A DNA stretch of 64,000 nucleotides from positions 3,100,001-3,164,000 of the forward strand of contig NZ_CP104264.1 in the NCBI RefSeq assembly GCF_025244845.1, read 5' to 3'. A model generated the notes under the pieces. The model saw only the letters and a list, made by a program, of their open reading frames with translations, searched no databases and was not told where the DNA came from. A program made the translations under genes and the position numbers. The stretch is from Arthrobacter sp. zg-Y1171. GTDB lineage: Bacteria; Actinomycetota; Actinomycetes; Actinomycetales; Micrococcaceae. Below are positions 8,159 through 17,270 of this stretch, one piece after another; within the stretch, counting starts at the first letter, position 1, and the number at the start of each line of letters is the position of its first letter.

Positions 8159-8626
8159 ATGAATACAAGCACAGCTGACCTGTACGACGAACGCGGCGAC
8201 GAGCTGGCCTCGGTGTCCCTGCAGTTCCAGGACCTGGGCGGGCATGTGGGCTTCACCGGCCCCATCCGCACCGTCCGCTGCCTGGAGGACAACGGCATCA
8301 TCAAGTCCCTGCTGAACTCCCCGGGCGAGGGCGCGGTATTGGTGGTCGACGGCGCCGGGTCGCTGAACACCGCACTGATGGGAGATCTGATTGCCGGGGC
8401 CGCCGTGGAGAACGGCTGGGCCGGCGTCGTCATCAACGGCGCCATCCGTGACCGTGCCGCCGTCGCCAAGCTGCCCCTGGGCGTGAAGGCACTGGGCTCG
8501 AATCCGCGCAAGAGTGCCAAAAACTCTGTCGGCGAGGTGGATGTGCCCGTAGAGTTCGGCGGCGTCACCTTCCGTCCCGGCGCCGTGCTCTACGCCGATG
8601 AGGACGGGATCCTCGTCGAACCCTAG
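8159..8626 (+). CDS. rraA: RraA family protein (RNase E inhibitor homolog / HMG-oxaloacetate aldolase type)
   Basis: A 155-residue protein matching full-length RraA, starting STADLYDERGDEL as family members do. It contains GEGAVLVVDGAGSLNTALMGD and INGAIRD, which carries the Arg-Asp pair used for metal and substrate binding in the aldolase members. The ATG at 8159 is chosen for this alignment; an upstream ATG at 8123 would add a Cys-rich dozen residues with no support. In Proteobacteria RraA regulates RNase E. In actinobacteria the family is often an HMG/oxaloacetate-cleaving enzyme, so the exact role is open. It lies 8 bases before a dienelactone-hydrolase-like gene and is probably co-transcribed with it. 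Confidence 0.8.
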   Translation: MNTSTADLYDERGDELASVSLQFQDLGGHVGFTGPIRTVRCLEDNGIIKSLLNSPGEGAVLVVDGAGSLNTALMGDLIAGAAVENGWAGVVINGAIRDRAAVAKLPLGVKALGSNPRKSAKNSVGEVDVPVEFGGVTFRPGAVLYADEDGILVEP

Positions 8627-8634
8627 GAGTCCCG

Positions 8635-9222
8635 ATGGCCAACGTCCTGCTCTTCCACCACGCGCTCGGCCTGACCTCCGGCATGGACGCCTTCGCCGAG
8701 GTCCTGCGGGAGGCCGGCCACACGGTGACGGTGCCCGATCTCTATGACGGGCGTACCTTCACCGACCTGGAGGACGGAGTGGCCTATGCCCAGGAGATCG
8801 GCATGGACACCATCGAAGAACTGGGTGTCAGCATTGCAGACCGGTTCCCGGAGGACATGGTCTATATCGGCTTCTCCCTCGGCGTGATCCCGGCCCAGCG
8901 GCTGGCGCAGACCCGCCCCGGCGCGCGTGGCGCGGTGCTCGTCAGCGCCTGCGTGCCGCTTGGTCCCTTCGGTGATATCTGGCCGGCCGGTGTGCCGGTG
9001 CAGATCCACGGCATGGACGCCGATGAGGAATTCGTGGACAGCGGGGACCTGGACGCCGCGGAGAACCTGGCCGCGTCCACGCCGGACGCCGACCTTTTCC
9101 TCTATATGGGTGCCTCGCACCTGTTCGCTGACATCAGCCTGCCGGACTACGACATGGACGCGGCGTTCACGCTCACCCGGCTGGTGCTCCAGCTGCTGGA
9201 GCGGGCGGACAACCCCGCTTAG
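8635..9222 (+). CDS. Dienelactone hydrolase family protein
   Basis: A 195-residue alpha/beta-hydrolase of the DLH type: ANVLLFHHALGLTSGMDAFAE at the N-terminus, VYIGFSLGVIPAQ around the nucleophile elbow, and a C-terminal GASHLFAD with the catalytic His. The elbow reads GFSLG, so the nucleophile here is Ser instead of the Cys of classical dienelactone hydrolase. It is therefore more likely a general esterase of the family. The ribosome site TAGGAG lies 6 bases before the ATG. It follows rraA closely and its stop overlaps the convergent CitE-like gene by 4 bases. Confidence 0.8.
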   Translation: MANVLLFHHALGLTSGMDAFAEVLREAGHTVTVPDLYDGRTFTDLEDGVAYAQEIGMDTIEELGVSIADRFPEDMVYIGFSLGVIPAQRLAQTRPGARGAVLVSACVPLGPFGDIWPAGVPVQIHGMDADEEFVDSGDLDAAENLAASTPDADLFLYMGASHLFADISLPDYDMDAAFTLTRLVLQLLERADNPA

Positions 9223-10064
9223 GCGTTCCAGAGTCCGTAGGAGTCCGCCAGCGAGGAGATCTTCTGGGCGCGGGCCAGGCGCGGCAGGTAGGAGCCGTCG
9301 CCCACCACAGCACCGGCTGCGTGCGCTTCCAGCAGCTCGTGGGCCCAGGTGATTTCCGAGCCGCTCGGCGAGAGCCCCTGGTTGATGAAGTCCGTCGCCT
9401 CGGGCATGAGGCACAGCTTGCCGGTCATGCCCATGCTCTGGGTGACCTTGCAGGCGTCCAGCAGCTTCTCGCCCAGTGCGCCGACGGTGGGACCGTCGAT
9501 AGGGCCGGGCAGCTGGCCGACGCGGGACGCAACAACGAGCTTGGAGCGGGCGTAGGCCAGGGCCATCGGATCATCCGAGGCGCCGGTGTCGCGGCGGAAA
9601 TCGCCGACGCCGAACGCGAGGCGGAACGTGCCCGGCGCGCTGGCGATGGCGGTGGCGTTCTCGATGCCGAGGGCCGATTCCACGAGGGCGAGCACCGGGG
9701 TGCCGGCCTGCAGCCGCATGGCCGTGTGGGTGACCTGCTCGGGCTTTTCGGTCATCGCGAGCATCACGCCGCGCAGGCCCGGGGCCTTGGAGAGGGCGGC
9801 GAGGTCATCGGCCCAGTACTCGGTTTCGATGCCGTTGACGCGCACCCACGCGGTCATGCCGGTGGACAGGGCCTCGACAACCCGTTCACGGGCTTCGGCC
9901 TTGCCGCCGGCCGGAACGGCGTCTTCCATGTCGAAGACCACCGAATCAGCTTCGGACGCCAGCGCCGGTGCAAAGTTCGCTTCGTCTGCGGCGGACGCCA
10001 GCAGCCAGGAACGGGACAGTTTTGCGGGAAGGGCAGCGGCTCGGCTGTTTCGGAAAGGGGCCAT
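9219..10064 (-). CDS. CoA ester lyase, HpcH/HpaI (CitE-like) family
   Basis: A 281-residue TIM-barrel lyase. SVVFDMEDAVP (about residues 43-53) holds the metal-binding Glu-Asp pair, followed by RVNGIETEYWADDL with the CoA-group Arg, ALVESALGIENA with the catalytic Glu, and LAFGVGDFRRDTGA. These are the marks of CitE/Mcl-type enzymes, which cleave or form malyl-CoA-like esters. The C-terminus (INQGLSPSGSEITWAHELLEAH) matches the lid region. The natural substrate cannot be read from sequence. It lies 81 bases upstream of nothing on its own strand, and 80 bases downstream (on the minus strand, gene order reversed) of none of its pathway partners, so it is probably a single transcript separate from the urate operon. 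Confidence 0.8.
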   Translation of the reverse strand: MAPFRNSRAAALPAKLSRSWLLASAADEANFAPALASEADSVVFDMEDAVPAGGKAEARERVVEALSTGMTAWVRVNGIETEYWADDLAALSKAPGLRGVMLAMTEKPEQVTHTAMRLQAGTPVLALVESALGIENATAIASAPGTFRLAFGVGDFRRDTGASDDPMALAYARSKLVVASRVGQLPGPIDGPTVGALGEKLLDACKVTQSMGMTGKLCLMPEATDFINQGLSPSGSEITWAHELLEAHAAGAVVGDGSYLPRLARAQKISSLADSYGLWNA

Positions 10065-10144
10065 ACAGAAGACATTACTTTCAGGGTCGGCGGTTGCGTA
10101 AATGCGACGGGCGTCATGTGGGCACCGTCACGCAAACGGTCCGC

Positions 10145-12331
10145 CTACGCCTCGCCCCGGCGCAGCAGCCGGCCGGCAGGAGCGGCGGGGTCGACGTCGA
10201 CGCCGGCCAGCAGCGTCCGCCGCACGACGCCGCTGAGCTGCTTCCCCGCGTAGGGCGTGACCGGATTCTTATGCTGCAGGGCGGCAGGATCCACGGTGAA
10301 GGTATCCCCGGCCGCGAAGACCGCAAAGTCGGCGTCCTTGCCCGGAACAATGCCGCCCTTCCGGTCCAGGCCGGCCAACGCTGCCGGCGCCGCAGACATC
10401 CAGTGCAGCACCCGCTCCAGCGGGATTCCCCGGCTGCGGGCCTCGGTCCAGATCAGCGGCAGGCCCAGCTGCAGCGAGGACACCCCGCCCCAGGCCACGC
10501 CGAAGTCGCCGCGCACCAGGTCCTTCAGGTCCTGGGTGCTGGGCGAGTGGTCCGAGACAATGCAGTCGATGGTCCCGTCCGCCAGTCCGGCCCAGAGCTG
10601 TTCCCGGTTCGCATCCCCGCGGATCGGCGGGCAGCATTTGAACGCCGTGGCGCCGTCGGGAATCTCCTCGGCGGTCAGGGTCAGGTAATGCGGGCAGGTC
10701 TCGGCGGTGAGGCGGACGCCGTCGTCCTTCGCCGCGCGGATCAGGGGCAGCGCCTCGGCGGAGGACAGGTGCAGGATGTGCGCCCGTGCCCCGGTGCGCC
10801 GTGCCGCCTCGATGACGTGTCCGACGGCGGTGTTTTCCGCTTCCGGCGGCCGCGAGGCGAGGAAGCCGGCGTACCGCGAGCCGGCCGGGGTGTCCTGGAT
10901 CTTGTCCGGGTCTTCGGCGTGGACAATCAGCAGGGCGTCGAAGGTTTTCAGTTCGGCGAGGACGGTTTCCATTTCCGCCGGTTCCAGGTGCGGGAATTCG
11001 TCGACGCCGGAGTGGACCAGGAAGCACTTGAAGCCGAACACGCCGGCGTCATGCAGGGGACGCAGGTCCGCTGCGTTTCCGGGGACGGCTCCGCCCCAGA
11101 ATCCGACGTCGACGGCGGCCTGCGGCTCGGCGCAGGCCCGCTTGGCCTCCAGCGCCTCCACGTTCACGGTGGGCGGGATGCTGTTCAGCGGCATGTCGAT
11201 CAGCGTGGTGACCCCGCCGGCCGCTGCCGCCCGGGTGGCCGACGCGAATCCCTCCCACTCGGTGCGTCCCGGCTCGTTCACGTGCACATGGGTATCGACC
11301 AGTCCGGGCAGCAGGGTTTCATCCTCGGCCAGTTCCAGCAGCCGCTCCCCTGCCAGCCCGGTGCCCAGCGGGACGACGGCGGCAATCAACCCGTTCCGCA
11401 CGGCCACTTCCGCCGGGACAATTCCTTCCGGGGTGAGGACCGCCTGGCCGCGGATCACCAGGTCGTAGCGGTCTGCCTCCGGCGTCGCGGCGGATGCCTT
11501 CGACGGCGCCACGGGGGCAGCCTCCCCCTCCGAATCCAGCCAGTCAAAAGCCCCGGAAGCCGGTGCCGCGTATTCCAGCGCTATATCCCCCCGGTAGCCG
11601 CCGCTGCGGCTCGCCCGGACCCACTCCGCCAGGGGCAGACTTCCGGTTCCGGGCGCGCCGCGGCCGGGAGCATCGGCAATCTGGACGTGCCCGAACCGGC
11701 CGGCATCGGCGGCCACCAGCGCCGCGACGTCGTCGCCGTTCACCGCCAGATGGTAGAAATCGGCGAGCAGCGCCGTGTTGGCCGCCCCGGCGCGGTGCAT
11801 CCGGTCCAGCACCGCGAAGACATCCGCGGCCGTTTTCAGGGGATAGTCCGGCGCGCCGCTGAGCGGTTCCAGCAGCACGGTTCCGCCGAAGGGTGCGACG
11901 GCGCGGGCCGCCACGAGCAGGTTCCGCGCGGCTTCGGCATCCTGCTCCCCGGGGCTGAAGCGGGGAGTGCGGTTGCCGTAGAGGGCGTTGAACAGCCGGC
12001 AGCCCAGCCGTTCCCCGATTCCCGCCACCACCTGCACGTTGGCCCGGAAATCCGCTCCCCGGTGCGGCAGGGAGAGCAGTCCGCGTTCGCCCGCGGGCAT
12101 TGCCCCGGCGTCGAAGTTCAAAGCGCCCAGGCGCACCCCGGCGTCGCGGATGGCTGCCTCGAACTCGGCCACCTGCGCCTGCGGCGGGACCGGTTCGGGA
12201 AACGGCCACCAGAACTCCACGGTGTCGAAGCCCGCGGCGCGCGCGGCGGCCGGACGTTCCAGCAGGGGAAGTTCGGTGAACAGGATGGAGCAGTTCACCG
12301 AGTAACCGGAGCGGGCGCCGTCGTGCATCAC
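10145..12331 (-). CDS. allB: Fusion: hydroxypyruvate isomerase-like TIM barrel + allantoinase
   Basis: One uninterrupted frame of 728 residues. Residues 10 to about 265 match hydroxypyruvate isomerase (Hyi): [35 protein letters not shown] and LEYAAP. After a short linker ([20 protein letters not shown]), residues about 285-725 match allantoinase: the HVHVNEPG metal pair, FGFKCFL with the bridging Lys, [14 protein letters not shown] and IVSDHSP. Allantoinase opens allantoin to allantoate; Hyi interconverts hydroxypyruvate and tartronate semialdehyde from the glyoxylate arm. No internal stop or frameshift is visible. Its ATG overlaps the allE stop (ATGA), so it is the last gene of the urate operon. 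The fusion is unusual; the usual form is two genes. Confidence 0.88.
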   Translation of the reverse strand: MMHDGARSGYSVNCSILFTELPLLERPAAARAAGFDTVEFWWPFPEPVPPQAQVAEFEAAIRDAGVRLGALNFDAGAMPAGERGLLSLPHRGADFRANVQVVAGIGERLGCRLFNALYGNRTPRFSPGEQDAEAARNLLVAARAVAPFGGTVLLEPLSGAPDYPLKTAADVFAVLDRMHRAGAANTALLADFYHLAVNGDDVAALVAADAGRFGHVQIADAPGRGAPGTGSLPLAEWVRASRSGGYRGDIALEYAAPASGAFDWLDSEGEAAPVAPSKASAATPEADRYDLVIRGQAVLTPEGIVPAEVAVRNGLIAAVVPLGTGLAGERLLELAEDETLLPGLVDTHVHVNEPGRTEWEGFASATRAAAAGGVTTLIDMPLNSIPPTVNVEALEAKRACAEPQAAVDVGFWGGAVPGNAADLRPLHDAGVFGFKCFLVHSGVDEFPHLEPAEMETVLAELKTFDALLIVHAEDPDKIQDTPAGSRYAGFLASRPPEAENTAVGHVIEAARRTGARAHILHLSSAEALPLIRAAKDDGVRLTAETCPHYLTLTAEEIPDGATAFKCCPPIRGDANREQLWAGLADGTIDCIVSDHSPSTQDLKDLVRGDFGVAWGGVSSLQLGLPLIWTEARSRGIPLERVLHWMSAAPAALAGLDRKGGIVPGKDADFAVFAAGDTFTVDPAALQHKNPVTPYAGKQLSGVVRRTLLAGVDVDPAAPAGRLLRRGEA

Positions 12332-13152
12332 CGGCCTCCCAGCCGGACCTGGCGGTTTACGTCCTTGTAAAGGAGGTAGCGGAAGTTCGAGGGGCCGCCG
12401 GCGTAACAGGCCTGCGGGCAGAACGCGCGCAGGGACAGGTAGTCGCCTTCCTCCACCTCCACCCAGTCCTGGTTGAGCCGGTACACCGCCTTGCCCTCAA
12501 GCACGTACAGCCCGTGCTCCATCACGTGGGTTTCGGCGAAGGGAATCACGGCGCCGGGTTCAAAGGTCACCACGTTCACGTGCATGTCATAGGCGACGTC
12601 GTCCACCGGGATCATCCGGGTGGTGCGCCATTTGTTGTCCGTGCCGGGCATCGGCGTCGGCGCAATGTCCGCCTCGTTGCCGAATACCGGCGCCGGAGTA
12701 TGCCCGACCAGCGGCTGGTAGGCCTTGCGGATCCAAGCGAATTTCACTGTTTCCTGCCCCTCGTTGAACGCTCCCCACAGCGTTTCCGGCGGCAGATAAG
12801 CGAACCCGCCCGGAGTCAGCACATGGTCCCGGCCCAGACGGCGGACGGTCAGGGTGCCCTCGAGGACGAAAATGAAGGACTGCACTTCAAGTTCCGGCTC
12901 GGGGGCGCGGGAGCCGCCGCCCGGGGCCACCTCCATCAGGTACTGGGCGAAGGTGGTGGCCCCGCCGGCGACCGGCCGGTTAAGGATCCAGGCGCGGGTA
13001 TCGGCCCATTCGGGCAGCACGCTGACCACGATGTCCCGCAGCACGCCGCGGGGAATCACGGTGTAGGCCTCGGTGACCACGGCCCGTCCGGTGAGCAGAT
13101 CGGTCTGTGCGGGCAGGCCGCCCTCGGGGGCGTAGTAGCGGGGCGTGTTCAC
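12328..13152 (-). CDS. allE: (S)-ureidoglycine aminohydrolase, bicupin
   Basis: A 274-residue bicupin protein. The N-terminal cupin has [18 protein letters not shown]; the C-terminal cupin has [20 protein letters not shown] with the His/Glu metal ligands and [21 protein letters not shown]. It matches AllE/UGLYAH, which converts ureidoglycine to ureidoglycolate and ammonia. The start is the GTG at 13152, overlapping the upstream stop as TAGTG behind an AAAAGG site. Earlier in-frame starts would give an Arg/His-rich tail antisense-like in character. Its 3' end overlaps the fusion gene by 4 bases. It acts one step after allantoate, yet no allantoate amidohydrolase gene is present in this window. 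Confidence 0.88.
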   Translation of the reverse strand: MNTPRYYAPEGGLPAQTDLLTGRAVVTEAYTVIPRGVLRDIVVSVLPEWADTRAWILNRPVAGGATTFAQYLMEVAPGGGSRAPEPELEVQSFIFVLEGTLTVRRLGRDHVLTPGGFAYLPPETLWGAFNEGQETVKFAWIRKAYQPLVGHTPAPVFGNEADIAPTPMPGTDNKWRTTRMIPVDDVAYDMHVNVVTFEPGAVIPFAETHVMEHGLYVLEGKAVYRLNQDWVEVEEGDYLSLRAFCPQACYAGGPSNFRYLLYKDVNRQVRLGGR

Positions 13153-14480
13153 TATCGGACCTTTTCTTCGGTGGTGGCGGCGGGGGTGGCCGTGGGGGTG
13201 GGGGTGGGCCGGGCGGCTGGATGGGCGAGGGCGGCAAGTTCGACGCCGGTGAGCCCGGTGTCCCGTGCAATCTCGGCTTCGGTGAGTGCTCCGCACAGCA
13301 GCCCGCGGTGGACAAACCGGGCCAGCGCACGGGCCGTGGCCGGCTCGTCGAGGACGCTGCCGCCGCGTTTCTGCACGTAATTGCGCAGGCGCACCGCGGC
13401 GGCGTCGAACCCCTCCCGGTAAAAGGCATAGGTGGCCAGGAAGCGGGTGGGCAGCTGCGCCGGATGCAGGTCCCAGCCCTGGTAGAAGCCGCGTTCCAGG
13501 GACCGGCGCACCAGCCGGGCGTGCAGCTGCCAGGCCGAGAGGATCTCGGCGGGTGTACCCAGCGGGAGGATGTTGGTGGAGCCGTCGGAGAGCCGGACGC
13601 CGGTGCCGGCGGCGGCCACCTGCATCACGGCTTTGGCGTAGTCCGCGGCCGGATGCTCCATGGACTGGTAGGCGGCGGCGATCTGCACCGAATCGGAATA
13701 GTCGTAGGTGCCGTAGTGCAGGGCGCTAACCCGGCCCTTGGCCCGGTGGATCAGCTGCGCGGCGGGCACGGTGCCGTTGGCGGCCAGGATCAGCTGCGGG
13801 GTTTCCACCTGGACCTCGAACCGGAGCCGGCCTTCGGGCAGCCCGTGGGCGTCCTCCAGCAGTTCGCAGATGAAAACCATGGCCTCGACCTGTTCCACGG
13901 TGGAGACCTTGGGCAGGGTCAGCACCAGCCCGTCCGGCAGCGGCCCCGCTGCCAGCAGGCCGGCCAGGAACAGGTCCAGCGTGCGGACGCCGCGGGCGCG
14001 GGTGGCAGCTTCGAAGGACTTGAACCGGATGCCGACAAACGGCGGCGCGGTCCCGGCAGCCACCGCCCCGGCGACGGCGGCGGCCGCCTGCCGGGCATGG
14101 CCGTCCTCCTCGTCGTCGGGCCGGACACCGTAGCCGTCCTCGAAGTCCAGGCGTAGGTCCTCGATCGGTTCGGTGCGCAGCTTCGCCTCGACCAGCGGGA
14201 CGACGGCGGCAGCTGTTCCGGCGCCGATCCCCAGTTGGTCCGCCAACCCGGCGAGGCTGCCGTGCTCCGCCACCGCGGCCAGCCCCTCCTCGCCCCAGGT
14301 TCCGGGGAGTGCGGGCACGCAGCGGTCCGCCGGGATGTAGACGGTGTGCACGGGCTGGCGGCTGCCGTCGTCGCCGGGGTAAGCCGTTGCGAGCAGCCGG
14401 TCGGTGTCCGCGAGGACGGCGTCCAGCCGGGCCAGGTGCTCGGCGCCGAGGACGGGGTTGTACTCAAGGGTTGGTGTCAC
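13152..14480 (-). CDS. DUF6986 family protein, HpcH/HpaI-like aldolase fold
   Basis: A 442-residue protein recognisable as DUF6986, a group related to CitE/HpcH lyases. LRLDFEDGYGVRPDDEED has the acidic metal-site segment, followed by RFKSFEAATRARGVRTLDLFL, LTLPKVSTVEQVEAMV, RFEVQVETPQLIL with the catalytic-site Glu, and LHYGTYDYSDSVQIAAAYQ. The last 25 residues are a Pro-Thr-Ala tail that is probably disordered. It sits in the urate operon between the permease and allE and overlaps both neighbours, so it most likely acts in purine catabolism, perhaps on a glyoxylate- or ureidoglycolate-derived compound. That role is inferred from position only. Confidence 0.8.
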   Translation of the reverse strand: MTPTLEYNPVLGAEHLARLDAVLADTDRLLATAYPGDDGSRQPVHTVYIPADRCVPALPGTWGEEGLAAVAEHGSLAGLADQLGIGAGTAAAVVPLVEAKLRTEPIEDLRLDFEDGYGVRPDDEEDGHARQAAAAVAGAVAAGTAPPFVGIRFKSFEAATRARGVRTLDLFLAGLLAAGPLPDGLVLTLPKVSTVEQVEAMVFICELLEDAHGLPEGRLRFEVQVETPQLILAANGTVPAAQLIHRAKGRVSALHYGTYDYSDSVQIAAAYQSMEHPAADYAKAVMQVAAAGTGVRLSDGSTNILPLGTPAEILSAWQLHARLVRRSLERGFYQGWDLHPAQLPTRFLATYAFYREGFDAAAVRLRNYVQKRGGSVLDEPATARALARFVHRGLLCGALTEAEIARDTGLTGVELAALAHPAARPTPTPTATPAATTEEKVR

Positions 14481-15978
14481 GGTTTAGATCCTCATGGGGT
14501 TCGGTTCCGGTGGTGGTCAGCGGGATTTCCTGGCCGTCGGCGTCCAGCAGCTTGCCGTCCTGCACATGGTCGCCCTCCTTCAGCGCCGCCAGGTTCTCGA
14601 CGCGCACAATCCGGTCGGCGCCTTCGGCGAAAACGGAGGGGTCCTTCGGGTTTCCCGAGCGGATGTGGTTGAACAGGATGTTCATCAGGATGGCCATGAC
14701 GGCGGCGGAGCTGATGCCGGAGTGGAAAATGGTGCCGAACCAGGTGGGGAACCGGTCGTAGAAGGTGGGGGCGGCAATCGGGATCATGCCGAAGCCGATG
14801 GACGTGGCAACGATGATGAAGTTCATGTTGTCCCGGTAGTCCACCTTGGCCAGGGTGCGGATACCGCTGGCCGCCACCGTGCCGAACAGGACAATTCCGG
14901 CGCCGCCGAGCACCGGCGTCGGCACCGCTGCCACTACCCGCCCGAGGATCGGCAACAGGCCAAGGATGACCAGGATCAATCCGCCGGCACTGACCACAAA
15001 GCGGCTCTTGACTCCGGTGATGGCCACCAGGCCCACGTTCTGGGCGAAGGCGCTCTGCGTGAAGGAGTTGAACACCGGGGACAGGGCGCTGGAAAGCATG
15101 TCGGCCCGCAGTCCGTTGCCGATCCGCTTGGCGTCCACCTTGGTGTCCACGATCTCCCCGACGGCGATGATGTCCGCGGTGGTTTCGGTGAGGGTCACCA
15201 GGATGACGATCACCATGGAAATGATGGCCGCCGCCTCGAAGGTGGGCAGCCCGAAAGCGAAGGGCTGCGGGAACGCGAACACGGGGCCGGTGCCCACCCC
15301 GGAAAAATCCGCCTTGCCGGTGATGAGGGCGAAGACCGTGCCCAGGACAATGGCGATGAGGATGGACAGCCGGGAAATGGTGGAGCTGCCCAGTTTGCTC
15401 AGCAGCAGCACCAGCAGCAGGGTCAGCCCGGCCAGGCCGATGTTGGAGACGCTGCCGTAGTCCGGGGCGGCGCTGCTGCCGCCCATGGCCCAGTTCGCCG
15501 CCACGGGCATCAGGGTCAGTCCGATGGTGGTGATCACGACGCCGGTGACCACCGGCGGGAAGAAGCGGATCACCTTGGCGAACACCGGGGTGATCAGCAG
15601 CCCGATCAGGGACGCCACGATCACGGCGCCGAAGACGGACTGCAGCCCGCCGCCGCCGTCGAGAATGGCGGTCATGGTGGCCACTCCGGCGAAGGACACG
15701 CCCTGGACCAGGGGCAGCTGGGAGCCGAAGAAGGGAATGCCGACGGTCTGCAGCAGGGTGGCCAGGCCGCCGACAAACAGGCAGGCGGCCACCAGCATGC
15801 CGACGTCGGTGGAATCCAGGCCGGCGGCGGTGCCGACAATCAGCGGCGGGGCGATGATCCCGCCGTACATGGTCAGCACGTGCTGGAAGCCATACGCGAA
15901 CGTGCTGCCCAGCGGCAGCCGGGCGTCCTCGGGGCGGGCGGCGGCCCGCGCCGGCGCGGCGCGGTGCGCGCGGCTCAT
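14464..15978 (-). CDS. NCS2 family purine permease (uric acid/xanthine:cation symporter)
   Basis: A 504-residue membrane protein with about 14 hydrophobic segments and the nucleobase-ascorbate transporter signature FAQNVGLVAITG (Q-N-x-G). The matching substrate-site helix ALTETTADIIAVGEI lies upstream. It belongs to the uric acid/xanthine permease branch (PucJ/PucK, UacT). The start ATG overlaps the uricase stop (TGATG) and its 3' end overlaps the DUF6986 gene by 17 bases, so it is translated as part of the urate operon. It should import urate or xanthine with H+ or Na+ for the pathway genes around it. Confidence 0.88.
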   Translation of the reverse strand: MSRAHRAAPARAAARPEDARLPLGSTFAYGFQHVLTMYGGIIAPPLIVGTAAGLDSTDVGMLVAACLFVGGLATLLQTVGIPFFGSQLPLVQGVSFAGVATMTAILDGGGGLQSVFGAVIVASLIGLLITPVFAKVIRFFPPVVTGVVITTIGLTLMPVAANWAMGGSSAAPDYGSVSNIGLAGLTLLLVLLLSKLGSSTISRLSILIAIVLGTVFALITGKADFSGVGTGPVFAFPQPFAFGLPTFEAAAIISMVIVILVTLTETTADIIAVGEIVDTKVDAKRIGNGLRADMLSSALSPVFNSFTQSAFAQNVGLVAITGVKSRFVVSAGGLILVILGLLPILGRVVAAVPTPVLGGAGIVLFGTVAASGIRTLAKVDYRDNMNFIIVATSIGFGMIPIAAPTFYDRFPTWFGTIFHSGISSAAVMAILMNILFNHIRSGNPKDPSVFAEGADRIVRVENLAALKEGDHVQDGKLLDADGQEIPLTTTGTEPHEDLNRDTNP

Positions 15979-16925
15979 CAGCAGAACCCGCCCACGGTGC
16001 TCCAGACCGGCGCTTCCGGGTCCGTGCCCTCGCGCAGCACGGACGCCTCGATCAGCCCGTAGGGCCGGTCCGCGGCGAAAAAGACTTCGTTGGGGTTGTC
16101 CAGGCCGAAGGGTGACAGGTCCACCAGGAAGTGGTGGTTGTTCGGCAGGGAGAGGCGCACTTCCACGATTTCCGGGTGGGCAGCAATCACGGCTTTGCCC
16201 ATTTCAAACATGGTCTGCTGCAGGGCCAGGGAGTGCGTGGCGGCGAAGGCGTCCAGGAGCAGGGTCCGTGCGGAGGCGTAGAGGGCGTTGAAATCCAGGG
16301 CGGCCAGGTCCGTCTCCGGGGCGTAGCGCCATTTGGCGGTGACGTCCGTGGCGAGGATCCGGTCCGTGGTTTCGGCGAGGGTGGTGTAGCGGTCCCGCGG
16401 GAAACCGTGGAACTCCGAGCCGGTGGATTTGAGCACCGTCAGGCCGCTGATCCCCGAGACCAGGTGCTGGTGCCCGGCTTCGGACACCAGGACGGCGGTG
16501 CGGATTTCGGATTTGTCCTTGGCGAAGGCGTGGTCATGGTCGCTGATCCGGTTCCAGAAGTACTGCTCCGCGGCCCAGCGTCCACCGGTGACCCAGCCGA
16601 ACCCGCCAGTGAAGTGCTGTTCCAGGCGCAGCAGGAACGCCTCGGGCGAGCCGACGCCGTCGCGGGCGAAGGCGTAGATGGTGTTCTTCTGCGTGTCGGT
16701 GGCCACCACCGAGGAGTTGTCCCCCTGCGTGTGGGCGGCCTCGAAGTCGCCGTGCAGCTGGGAGGTGACGCTGAGGTCCTCGAGGGAGTGCCGGGCGGTG
16801 TCGCGGGTGACCTTCACCAGCCGGACTTCGGCCTTGCCGTATTGGTTGCGGCCGAGCACGATCTTCGATTCGGTGCTGGCGGTGGAGGTGTTGACCCCCG
16901 CGGGGGCCTGCGTTGCTTCGGTCAT
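15978..16925 (-). CDS. pucL: Urate oxidase (cofactor-independent uricase)
   Basis: A 315-residue uricase. The N-terminus has NQYGKAEVRLVKVTRD with the catalytic Lys, followed by the conserved NSSVVATDTQKNTIYAFAR carrying the active Thr, a second tunnelling-fold half with EFHGFPRDRYTTL, and LSLPNNHHFLVDLSPFGLDNPNEVF near the C-terminus. It oxidises urate to 5-hydroxyisourate plus H2O2 in the cytoplasm, with no metal. It is the third gene of the operon: the HIU hydrolase and OHCU decarboxylase genes precede it and process its product, and the permease overlaps its end. Confidence 0.93.
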   Translation of the reverse strand: MTEATQAPAGVNTSTASTESKIVLGRNQYGKAEVRLVKVTRDTARHSLEDLSVTSQLHGDFEAAHTQGDNSSVVATDTQKNTIYAFARDGVGSPEAFLLRLEQHFTGGFGWVTGGRWAAEQYFWNRISDHDHAFAKDKSEIRTAVLVSEAGHQHLVSGISGLTVLKSTGSEFHGFPRDRYTTLAETTDRILATDVTAKWRYAPETDLAALDFNALYASARTLLLDAFAATHSLALQQTMFEMGKAVIAAHPEIVEVRLSLPNNHHFLVDLSPFGLDNPNEVFFAADRPYGLIEASVLREGTDPEAPVWSTVGGFC

Positions 16926-16928
16926 GGC

Positions 16929-17270
16929 TCAGCTTCCTCGGTAGGTGGAGTAGGCAAACGGGCTCAGCAGCAGCGGCACGTGGTAGTGCTGGGCCGGGTC
17001 GGTGAGGCTAAAGGTCAGGGAGACGCTGGGGAAAAACGTGTCCGTTCCGGCGGCGGCAAAGTAGTCGCCGGTGGCGAAGTCGATCCGGTACGTGCCCGGC
17101 TCCAATTCCGCCGGGCCGAGGCTGCCGATCCGGCCGTCCCCGTCCGTGGTTCCCTCCCCCACCCGCGTCTCGCCGCCGTCGTGCAGGGACCAGAGGGAGG
17201 CGGCGACGCCGGCGGCGGGCCAGCCGGCGGCGGTGTCCAGGATGTGGGTGGTGACGTGGCTGCGGGTCAT
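16929..17270 (-). CDS. uraH: 5-hydroxyisourate hydrolase (transthyretin-like)
   Basis: A 113-residue protein of normal length for the family. N-terminal VTTHILDTAAGWPAAGV carries the active-site His, FPSVSLTFSLTDPAQHYHVPLLLSPF the second His segment, and the C-terminus is the diagnostic YRGS. It hydrolyses 5-hydroxyisourate to OHCU. Its start overlaps the uraD stop by 4 bases (ATGA), and uricase follows after 3 bases, so the three enzymes are tightly coupled. Confidence 0.93.
   Translation of the reverse strand: MTRSHVTTHILDTAAGWPAAGVAASLWSLHDGGETRVGEGTTDGDGRIGSLGPAELEPGTYRIDFATGDYFAAAGTDTFFPSVSLTFSLTDPAQHYHVPLLLSPFAYSTYRGS

Noticed and set aside
9968..12370. 800-codon plus-strand frame over the allantoinase fusion
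   Set aside because: Low-complexity Arg/Gln/Gly translation; it lies antisense to a gene with clear active-site motifs.
14494..16062. 522-codon plus-strand frame antisense to the purine permease
   Set aside because: Composition is His/Gly/Gln/Asp-rich with no family match; the permease has the NCS2 signature.
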